DNA of 23,704 bases from NCBI GenBank assembly GCA_900751755.1, contig CAADSP010000099.1:1-23704 (forward strand), given 5' to 3'. The position numbers and the translations under genes are program-made. Positions 7,199-13,001 of the stretch are shown here, piece by piece. The DNA comes from an uncultured Collinsella sp. (GTDB taxonomy: Bacteria > Actinomycetota > Coriobacteriia > Coriobacteriales > Coriobacteriaceae). Every line of letters starts with the position of its first letter. The stretch's first letter is position 1. The notes beneath the pieces were generated by a model, which saw only the letters and a list, made by a program, of their open reading frames with translations, did no database searches and was not told the DNA's origin.

Positions 7199-9151
7199 CT
7201 ACAGGTTCTTGACACCCATCGCGCGCATGGCGTTCAGGATGGCGATGATCGCCACGCCCACGTCGCCAAAGACGGCAAGCCACATGTTGGCGATGCCGAA
7301 CGCCGCAAGCACCAGGATTAGCAGCTTAATCCCCAGCGCAAAGATGATGTTCTGCCAGACAATCGTCATGGTCTTGCGTGCCACGCGGATCGCGCGGGAG
7401 ATGTTGGACGGCTTGTCATCCATCAGCACGACATCCGCCGCCTCAATCGCGGCGTCAGACCCCATGGCGCCCATGGCAATGCCCACGTCGGCACGGGTGA
7501 GCACGGGCGCATCGTTGATGCCGTCGCCGACAAAGGCGAGCTTGCCCTTGCCGCTTTCGGCCGCGAGCAGCGCTTCAACACGATCGACCTTGTCGCCTGG
7601 CAGCAGCTGCGCGTGGAACTCGTCGAGTCCCAACTGCTCGGCAACGGACGCAGCCACTTCCTCGCGGTCGCCCGTTAGCATAACGGTGCGCTTAACGCCG
7701 GCGGCGTGCAGGTCGCGAATCGTCTGTTCGGCATCGGCCTTTACGGTGTCGGCAATCACGATGTGGCCGACATAGATGCCATCGACCAGCACGTGGAGGA
7801 TCGTGCCGACAACCTCACAGTCCGGTGCTTCAACGCCGGCCGCGGCGAGCATCTTGGCGTTGCCGACGACGACATGCATACCGTCGATGGTCGCCGATAC
7901 GCCGTGGCCCGCGTTATTAGCGGAATCCGTCACGCGCTTGGGGTCGAGCTCACCCTGGTAGGCGGCGCGCACCGACTGCGCGATAGGGTGATCGGAGAAC
8001 GACTCGGCAAGGGCGGCGACTTCGAGCAACGACTGCTCGGTATGGCCGGCCTCGGGGTGCACCGCGACGACCGAGAACGTGCCGTTGGTGAGGGTACCCG
8101 TTTTGTCGAAGACGACGGTGTCCACGTCGGCGAGGGTCTCGAGGTAGTTGGAGCCCTTGATGAGAACGCCCAGCTTGGACGCGCCGCCGATGCCGCCAAA
8201 GAAGCTCAACGGTACGCTGATCACGAGGGCGCACGGGCAGCTGACGACCAGGAAGGTCAGCCCGCGCAGAATCCAGTCGGACCAGGCGCCGGTGACCAGG
8301 CCGCCGCCGAGCGCGAGCACCGCAGCCGCGCCGGTGACGGCAGGTGTGTAGACGCGGGCGAAGCGCGTGATGAAGTTCTCGGTGCGCGCCTTCTTTTCGC
8401 TGGCATTCTCCACGAGCTCCAGGACGCGCGCGACGGTGGACTCGCCAAACGGCTTGGGGGTGCGCACACGGATGAGGCCCGTCATGTTGATGCAACCGCT
8501 GATGATATCGTCGCCGGACTTGGCGGGGCGGGGGACTGACTCGCCCGTGAGCGCGGCGGTGTCGAGCTGGGTTTCGCCTTCGACGATGACGCCGTCGATA
8601 GGCACGCGCTCGCCGGGCTTGACCACGATCACGGTGCCGACGGCGATGTCATCGGGAAAGACCTGTTCGAGCGTTCCGTCGGCTTGCTCGACGTTAGCGT
8701 AGTCGGGCGCGATGTCCATCATGGCACTGATCGACTTGCGGCTCTTGCCCACGGCGTACGCCTGGAACAGCTCGCCAACCTGGTAGAACAGCATGACGGC
8801 GGCGCCTTCGGCCATGTGCGGGTCGGTATCGGGGAAGAGCACCATGGCAAACGCGCCGATGGTCGCGACTGCCATAAGGAAACTCTCGTCGAAGGCCTTG
8901 CCGCGGCGGATGTTATTGAATGCCTTTTGCAGTACGTCGTAGCCGGCAATCAAAAACGGCACGAGGAACAGCACGAAGCTGGCGTAGATGTCGTCCGGGG
9001 TGCCGAATGCGGCGGTGAGGGCACCGAGCTCATCGAGGGCGTACACCACGGCAAAAATGCCCAGCGCTACCAGGATGCGGTTGCGCTTATGCTCGAGTGA
9101 CTCTTTCTTCTTGCGCTTCTTCTTTTTCTTCTTGGGGTCGGCGGTGGCCAT
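7199..9151 (-). CDS. cadA: Zn/Cd/Pb-type P1B-2 metal-translocating ATPase
   Basis: 650-residue integral membrane pump exporting divalent soft metals with ATP. Visible: TGES (202-205, actuator), the transmembrane metal site CPC (305-307 in VVSCPCALVISVP), DKTGTL with phosphorylated D349, HP (388-389), TGDRE (493-497) and GDGINDAP (542-549). K609 in GIKLLILVL and D630 in FGDVGV match the P1B-2 (ZntA/CadA) signature rather than the copper class. There is no N-terminal HMA domain; instead the N-terminus is very lysine-rich (residues 7-16 nearly all K/R), and a separate HMA protein is encoded upstream. The ATG at 9151 follows GGGAGGA; a start 11 codons upstream is in frame but would cross the operator. 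zntA is an equally fitting name. Confidence 0.93.
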   Translation of the reverse strand: MATADPKKKKKKRKKKESLEHKRNRILVALGIFAVVYALDELGALTAAFGTPDDIYASFVLFLVPFLIAGYDVLQKAFNNIRRGKAFDESFLMAVATIGAFAMVLFPDTDPHMAEGAAVMLFYQVGELFQAYAVGKSRKSISAMMDIAPDYANVEQADGTLEQVFPDDIAVGTVIVVKPGERVPIDGVIVEGETQLDTAALTGESVPRPAKSGDDIISGCINMTGLIRVRTPKPFGESTVARVLELVENASEKKARTENFITRFARVYTPAVTGAAAVLALGGGLVTGAWSDWILRGLTFLVVSCPCALVISVPLSFFGGIGGASKLGVLIKGSNYLETLADVDTVVFDKTGTLTNGTFSVVAVHPEAGHTEQSLLEVAALAESFSDHPIAQSVRAAYQGELDPKRVTDSANNAGHGVSATIDGMHVVVGNAKMLAAAGVEAPDCEVVGTILHVLVDGIYVGHIVIADTVKADAEQTIRDLHAAGVKRTVMLTGDREEVAASVAEQLGLDEFHAQLLPGDKVDRVEALLAAESGKGKLAFVGDGINDAPVLTRADVGIAMGAMGSDAAIEAADVVLMDDKPSNISRAIRVARKTMTIVWQNIIFALGIKLLILVLAAFGIANMWLAVFGDVGVAIIAILNAMRAMGVKNL

Positions 9152-9175
9152 GACTCGTATCCTCCCATTTGAATG

Positions 9176-9199
9176 TATGAACACTCACTCATATAATTT
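9176..9199 (-). promoter_or_regulatory. Third ArsR-type operator, in front of the metal ATPase gene
   Basis: On the + strand TATGAACACTCACTCATATAAT (22 bp, split here as TATGAACACTC and ACTCATATAAT) closely matches the two copies upstream of arsR, including the ATATAATTT tail. It lies about 25 bp before the ATPase ATG, so this gene probably has its own metal-regulated transcription start. Clear -35/-10 hexamers could not be fixed. Confidence 0.7.
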
Positions 9200-9207
9200 C
9201 ACGAGCA

Positions 9208-9230
9208 AAGGCCGCGGCAATCGCGGCCTT
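9208..9230 (-). terminator. Intercistronic hairpin between the HMA and ATPase genes
   Basis: Perfect 9-bp stem AAGGCCGCG/CGCGGCCTT with a 5-nt loop. On the - strand it is followed by only a short T stretch (TTTGCTCG). It could partly terminate or stabilise the arsR-HMA transcript ahead of the ATPase's own operator. Confidence 0.55.
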
Positions 9231-9251
9231 GCAGGTTGGCGTAAACCTGGG

Positions 9252-9470
9252 CTAGAGAATGATCTCGCAGTCCGGCTCGGCGTCGGCCGTAAACTCTACA
9301 ACGCGGTTGAGCACCTCGTCGAACTCAGCATCATCAGCCTCGAGCGTCAGCTTCTGGGTCATAAAGTTGACGGACACGGATTTGACGCCCTCGAGCTTGG
9401 CCAGCTCGTCCTGAAGCTCACGCGCGCAGTTGGCGCAGTCGATCTCGTCGAGTTTAAACTGCTTTTTCAT
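9252..9470 (-). CDS. Free-standing HMA-domain metal-binding protein (metallochaperone-like)
   Basis: 72-residue cytosolic protein with a single heavy-metal-associated fold (beta-alpha-beta-beta-alpha-beta). The metal loop is DEIDCANCAREL, with C12 and C15 in the CxxC positions. The loop has I-D before the first cysteine rather than the M-x of copper chaperones; an acidic residue beside the CxxC is seen in Zn/Cd-type HMA domains of ZntA/CadA. An extra cysteine sits near the end (EPDCEIIL). The ATG at 9470 follows AAAGGA. It sits between the ArsR gene and an ATPase that lacks its own HMA domain, so it probably supplies that function in trans. Copper handling is less likely but not excluded. Confidence 0.85.
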   Translation of the reverse strand: MKKQFKLDEIDCANCARELQDELAKLEGVKSVSVNFMTQKLTLEADDAEFDEVLNRVVEFTADAEPDCEIIL

Positions 9471-9533
9471 GGTGGGTTCCTTTCTCTGTATTTGCGGCTT
9501 GGGTGCAGGCCGCGCTGGTACCGTGGTTGGTCG

Positions 9534-9899
9534 CTATTCGCAGATGTGGCTCATGCCTTGGTTGAGCATGGTGTAGACGTGGTCGTCGGCGAGCGAGTAG
9601 AGGATATTGCGCCCGTCGCGCCGGAATTTAACCAGGTGCGACTGCTTGAGTGTGCGCAGCTGGTGCGACACCGCGGACTGCGAGGTTTCGGTCGCTTCGG
9701 CGATGTCTGCCACGCAGAGCTCGCGGCCCATGAGGGCATAGAGGATCTTGATGCGCGTGGTGTCGCTGAAGACCTTGAACAGGTCGGCGAGGTCGTAGAG
9801 AAGCTCCTCGTCGGGAAGGTCCTCGGGCGAGCAGGTGGTCGGGATCGCGGGTTCGGTGGCCTCGATGTCGAGTTTCGTTTCATCAACGCGGATGCTCAT
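9534..9899 (-). CDS. ArsR/SmtB-family metal-sensing repressor
   Basis: 121-residue winged-helix repressor that should leave its operator when metal binds. The DNA-recognition helix is TSQSAVSHQLRTLKQ (about 72-86), followed by the wing FRRDGRNILYSLA. The C-terminal helix carries D105-x-H107-x10-H118-x2-E121, exactly the DxHx10HxxE alpha5 signature of zinc/cobalt sensors such as SmtB and CzrA; E121 is the last residue. The alpha3 site of cadmium/lead sensors is incomplete: ELCVAD has one cysteine (C62) where CadC has ELCVCD, although C23 could contribute. Zinc, possibly also cadmium, is therefore the likely signal. The ATG at 9899 follows AAAGGA, and the promoter upstream is embedded in operator repeats. 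Confidence 0.9.
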   Translation of the reverse strand: MSIRVDETKLDIEATEPAIPTTCSPEDLPDEELLYDLADLFKVFSDTTRIKILYALMGRELCVADIAEATETSQSAVSHQLRTLKQSHLVKFRRDGRNILYSLADDHVYTMLNQGMSHICE

Positions 9900-9912
9900 T
9901 GCAATATCCTTT

Positions 9913-9936
9913 CATATGAACATGCGCTCATATAAT
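9913..9936 (-). promoter_or_regulatory. ArsR-type operator, inner copy
   Basis: 24-bp copy beginning CATATGAACATGCGC and ending TCATATAAT on the + strand. It is an inverted duplicate of the copy at 9946-9969 with one mismatch over 24 bp. It lies between the arsR promoter and the arsR ribosome binding site. Each copy is itself roughly palindromic (ATATGA...TCATAT), as expected for SmtB/CzrA-type operators. Confidence 0.8.
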
Positions 9937-9945
9937 TTACTTTCG

Positions 9946-9973
9946 ATTATATGAGTGCATGTTCATATGTCAA
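9946..9973 (-). promoter_or_regulatory. arsR promoter with an operator in the spacer
   Basis: On the - strand: TTGACA (9973-9968), a 16-bp spacer and TATAAT (9951-9946), both hexamers perfect sigma-70 consensus. The operator sequence (ATATGAACATGCACTCATAT) fills the spacer, so a bound repressor would block RNA polymerase directly. Confidence 0.88.
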
Positions 9974-10319
9974 TGACGTTCAGGTAATTCGTTGTACAAA
10001 ATGATGGGGAATAGTGGACGAGATCCCGGACTGAGCGTTTTTTGATAGTCGATGCCAAGGTGGGTACCCTCGTGCCGTGCAAAAAATGGAGTATTCTGCA
10101 ACTATAGGGGGTCCGCTAATTTATTGCAGGTCATATAATGCAGTTCAAGAGTTATCTTAGGGTGTTAATCCGATGAGTTCTTCCTCAAATGTTGCCTAAC
10201 GCTCTCACGCAAGAGTGATTTCGCTTCACATTTGGATCCACTCGAGGGTGATAGACACCCGACCCTGCTGAATACTCGCAATTTTGCACGTCGCTAGGGT
10301 ACCCACCTTGTTAGCCGGC
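9974..10319. other. Gene-free, AT-richer stretch holding the inverted-repeat segment
   Basis: No coding region supported. It contains a T-run (TTTTTTG at about 10038-10044), the 253-bp inverted-repeat segment 10057-10309, and a small GGGTG/CACCC hairpin at 10246-10260. Base composition is visibly lower in G+C than in the flanking operons, suggesting acquired or relaxed DNA. Confidence 0.6.
10057..10309. mobile_element. 253-bp segment bounded by 40-bp imperfect inverted repeats (MITE-like candidate)
   Basis: Left arm 10057-10096 starts AAGGTGGGTACCCT; right arm 10270-10309 is its reverse complement with about 33 of 40 positions identical. The outer 14 bp, a central CGTGCAAAA and the inner GAGTATTC are exact. 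No transposase is encoded and no target-site duplication is evident at the ends (GCC versus GTT flanks). It could be a miniature inverted-repeat element, paired binding sites, or a folded RNA 3' region of the nuclease-like gene, whose stop lies 10 bp away. Confidence 0.6.
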
Positions 10320-11510
10320 CTAGTCTCCGGCCCCGAAGACCCTGCCCTCGGGCGCGAGGCTGCTTGTTTGGGCAAATGATGGGCTGTCGGATTCGACAGT
10401 CTGCATGTCATCGATTGCCGGAACTTCATTAATTGTCGGGTCATCCAGCGTGATGCCTTCGAGCGTTGCTTTTTCGAGGTCGATTCGTTGACGCTCTTCG
10501 GAATCCTGGCGAAGCTGCTTCTGAATTCGCTTTTTCTCTTCTATAAACCTTCTGAGCACAAACTGTCTCAGGTCCTCTTGCATGATTTGAAAGTCTTTTG
10601 GCAGACGCGAGGGGCGTACGCCCTCTTTCCGCTGGATTGCTTCCATGACCCTAACAAAAGAGCTGGCATGCATAAAGGAATAACGGCTGACGGTGATGAT
10701 TCCGTACCCCATGGACGCAAGTGCATTCTTGCGCTCCTCATCGATGGCGCGGTCTTCTTCCCCGTCATGATAAAAACCGTTGTATTCAATGTCTGTGCGA
10801 GATTTCTTTAGATACGCATCCATAAAGAACTTTTTGCGTCTCGTGAGATTCTTTGCGGCAGTGGTGACCTGCACCTCGTAATCGGTCTCAATTCCCTTAA
10901 TACCAAGCCCTCCTTCGCTTTTGGGCAGCGTTAGCATCATGACAAATGCCGTTTCCATGGGAGACCGGCATCCGTCGCGCACACATTGGATCGCCTTTCG
11001 GGCAAGGGCCAGACCGTCGCATCTGGTAATGGAATTAAAGAACTGCTTTAACCTCTCGGTCGAGGTGAGCGCGAAACGCTCGGTATAGGAGGTGGAAGAG
11101 TCGGTTCCAAGGGAGTAAGCGCTGCACAATTCAAAGTAGTACTCCACCAGTTCGCGAAAAGGGAGATAGGTGGCGGCCTGAAGTGCGCAAAGCTCAACGC
11201 TAACAATGAAGATGCCATCTTTGAGCTCTATAAAGCGTGAGTTCGAGAATCGTTTTGACGAAACGTGGCATTGACAGTTCATTGCATAGCGCGCATTCCT
11301 GCGATCAAACACCATCACCTCGAGGGAATCATTTGCGTCGAGGGAAACATCATGTTTGGTGAGCCATTCTGCGGCTGCGTCAAGGAGCGTTCCGGTGGGA
11401 CATGATCCGTAAATCGCGGCAGGGTTACAGGACTCGATGCCTTTCGCAGACACCGAATGCGCGGCCTGGTAGACCGCTTTTGCAGTGGTATGTGACAATA
11501 CGATACTCAT
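10320..11510 (-). CDS. PD-(D/E)XK nuclease-like protein, AbiEi/DUF559-type
   Basis: 396-residue predicted cytosolic protein. The middle part resembles the actinobacterial AbiEi-like/DUF559 architecture: ELCALQAATYLPFRELVEYY (cut at 106-125), then RSPMETAF (182-189) with E186, MDAYL with D231, and IEYNGFYHDGEEDRAIDEER (241-260) with E242 in an E-x-N motif and H248, then LASMGYGIITV. This pattern fits the Vsr/DUF559 branch of the PD-(D/E)XK fold, with N in place of the usual K. A charged, probably helical tail covers about 314-350, and the last 45 residues look disordered. The ATG at 11510 has no obvious Shine-Dalgarno. The gene is AT-richer than its neighbours and is flanked on both sides by copies of one repeat. 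Function unknown; defence or DNA processing is possible, not shown. Confidence 0.7.
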   Translation of the reverse strand: MSIVLSHTTAKAVYQAAHSVSAKGIESCNPAAIYGSCPTGTLLDAAAEWLTKHDVSLDANDSLEVMVFDRRNARYAMNCQCHVSSKRFSNSRFIELKDGIFIVSVELCALQAATYLPFRELVEYYFELCSAYSLGTDSSTSYTERFALTSTERLKQFFNSITRCDGLALARKAIQCVRDGCRSPMETAFVMMLTLPKSEGGLGIKGIETDYEVQVTTAAKNLTRRKKFFMDAYLKKSRTDIEYNGFYHDGEEDRAIDEERKNALASMGYGIITVSRYSFMHASSFVRVMEAIQRKEGVRPSRLPKDFQIMQEDLRQFVLRRFIEEKKRIQKQLRQDSEERQRIDLEKATLEGITLDDPTINEVPAIDDMQTVESDSPSFAQTSSLAPEGRVFGAGD

Positions 11511-11647
11511 GGTATATATCGTGTCAGCTAATGCCGTGTTGATGGCGCTGAGTGGAAAAGCCGTTTTAGAGGTCTAACCAAATGCTGTCCAAAAGCTTGA
11601 CGCAATTATGGGTTGGTATGCCATAAATAAACGTTTTCGCAGCTCGG

Positions 11648-11677
11648 CTATAGCATAGAAATACTCAATTGCTGCAC
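11648..11677. repeat. Third, partial copy of the island repeat
   Basis: CTATAG, a short spacer, AATACTC, then AATTGCTGCAC. It corresponds to the inner part of the left arm read on the other strand (CTATAG, spacer, AATACTC, then CATTTTTTGCAC; 10107 down to 10078) and to AATACTCGCAATTTTGCAC in the right arm. It is in the same orientation as the right arm, on the far side of the nuclease-like gene. Confidence 0.55.
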
Positions 11678-11791
11678 ATTTGATATCGATGCATCACCAT
11701 CCGACAACGAATTGCGTGTCGGGAATTGGCCGAAATCGTTCAAAATGAGGGTTCAGAATTTGTGATGGCAGATCTATCTGTGGAACGTAGG

Positions 11792-11856
11792 GCGGCCCCG
11801 CTGCAGGGTTTCCCGCTGCGAGGCCGCTCGTGATCTACGCCGGAGTTTGTCGTAGA
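11792..11856 (-). terminator. Hairpins after the exonuclease gene
   Basis: Read on the - strand: a TCTACG/CGTAGA stem (11856-11851 with 11839-11834), then a larger hairpin closed by GCGGCC/GGCCGC (11827-11822 with 11797-11792) around an inner GCAG-GG/CC-CTGC helix. There is no U-run, so they may be terminator-like or 3'-protective. Confidence 0.45.
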
Positions 11857-11861
11857 CGTTT

Positions 11862-12830
11862 CTACTTGGCAAACAGGTTCTTGAGGTTGAACTCGGCCTG
11901 AACCGTGCGGAGCATGAGGTCGGTGTCGTCCAGGCCCAGATGCTGCTCGTTGGCGTCGGCGGCGAGGGTTCCACGGCGGCGCGCCCAGTTCTCGAGCGCA
12001 GCGGGGGCGGACTCGCGGGGGAGCGAGCGCACGTCGGCGTCCAAGCTGCGGCAAATCTGGCGCGAGTCGATGACGATAATCTTACCCGCGCGGCGTGCCT
12101 CGGCGTAGCCGTCCAGGTGGATCTTGAACCAGCTGTCCTCAAAGGCGGCGTTGTGTGCCATGTACGGGTACTTCTTCATAAGCTTGAGCAGCTGCTTTTG
12201 CAGCTCTTTGTTCTCGCGGAAGGGCGTTTTGCCGTCGATGTCGTCCCAGGTGATGTGGTGGATATTCGACAGCGGCACATCCTCGCCGCGGTAGATATCG
12301 GGCAGGCCGCAGTAGTGTGCCTCGGCGTCATGCGGCACGGCGTCGCTGGTGAGATCCATGATCTCCCAGCCGACGTTGATGATGTAGCCGCGCTCGGGTG
12401 CACGGCCGGTGGTCTCGATGTCGATGCCGAGCACCGTGCCCTGGATAGGCTTGCGGGCGTACGCCACGCCGAGCGCGTCGCGGTCGCCGCGGATCTCGCG
12501 CATGACGGACGCGGCGGTGCGCTTTTGCATCTTGCCGATGGCGGCGCAGGTGTCGGCATCGGACAGACCGCGCGAAAGCGTCGCGGGCGTCACGTTGCGT
12601 AGACGCGCCTCGCCGATGTGGTCGCACAGGTCGCGGTTGCGGTCGGCCAGGTCGCGCACGGTGGCAAAGTCGAAGCCGGGGTCGCCCTCAGCGGTAAAGT
12701 ACTCGGTTTCGAGCACCTTGAGGGCCTCTTCGCCCTTCTGGCGCTCGGACTCCATGGCACCGTGATCGCCATAGATAAACATGGGGATAAACGGCTGGCG
12801 CTCGTATTCGAGTGCTTGCGAAACGTTCAT
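11862..12830 (-). CDS. DnaQ-fold 3'-5' exonuclease with an N-terminal extension
   Basis: 322-residue cytosolic protein. The exonuclease domain occupies about 130-312: Exo I GIDIETTG with D137 and E139, Exo II MAHNAAFEDSWF with E231 or D232 as the third acid, and Exo III EQHLGLDDTDLM with H297 and D302, so it is DEDDh-type. The canonical AHNxxFD is AHNAAFED here, which leaves the third acid ambiguous. The first 130 residues have no recognised domain: a charged helical region with RNRDLCDHIGEARLR and an MQKRTAASVM stretch. The ATG at 12830 follows AAGGAG. Relatives act in DNA repair or RNA trimming; which applies here cannot be told. It is divergent from the metal exporter gene and appears monocistronic. 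Confidence 0.82.
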   Translation of the reverse strand: MNVSQALEYERQPFIPMFIYGDHGAMESERQKGEEALKVLETEYFTAEGDPGFDFATVRDLADRNRDLCDHIGEARLRNVTPATLSRGLSDADTCAAIGKMQKRTAASVMREIRGDRDALGVAYARKPIQGTVLGIDIETTGRAPERGYIINVGWEIMDLTSDAVPHDAEAHYCGLPDIYRGEDVPLSNIHHITWDDIDGKTPFRENKELQKQLLKLMKKYPYMAHNAAFEDSWFKIHLDGYAEARRAGKIIVIDSRQICRSLDADVRSLPRESAPAALENWARRRGTLAADANEQHLGLDDTDLMLRTVQAEFNLKNLFAK

Positions 12831-12892
12831 AGGCTGCTCCTTGGACGGGCCGCGTCGCGCGGCTCGGGGTTACTGAGTTGTGGCGAGATGAT

Positions 12893-12958
12893 AGTTTACC
12901 ATGGGCAACTATTGGCACCGCGCCCGGGACAACTACAATACCCTAGTTGACCGCTAGG
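12893..12958 (+). promoter_or_regulatory. Candidate promoter and operator of the metal exporter gene
   Basis: TTGGCA (12912-12917), a 16-bp spacer and TACAAT (12934-12939) make a reasonable sigma-70 promoter. An 18-bp imperfect palindrome AGTTTACCATGGGCAACT (12893-12910) abuts its -35; the last 11 bases recur upstream of the DtxR/MntR gene. A CCTAG/CTAGG inverted repeat (12942-12946, 12954-12958) lies near the expected transcription start. Confidence 0.45.
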
Positions 12959-13001
12959 ACTTTTACAATGCTGCCGAAAGACACGAAAGGTTCCATCCGT
13001 C

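Larger units (their letters stand above)
11511..11861. other. Gene-free stretch upstream of the nuclease-like gene
   Basis: AT-rich, with no supported ORF. It holds a diverged third copy of the repeat arm (11648-11677), a CCGACA/TGTCGG hairpin (11701-11706, 11717-11722), and hairpins at 11792-11827 and 11834-11856 that belong to the 3' end of the exonuclease gene. The nuclease promoter must lie here, but no convincing -35/-10 pair was found. Confidence 0.5.

Noticed and set aside
7706..9935. Long + strand frames opposite the metal ATPase, HMA and ArsR genes
   Set aside because: They conflict with three genes carrying complete catalytic and metal-binding motifs, and show no homology of their own.
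10057..10309. Inverted-repeat segment as a complete insertion sequence
   Set aside because: There is no transposase frame inside the 253 bp and no target-site duplication visible, so only a MITE-like or paired-site reading is left.
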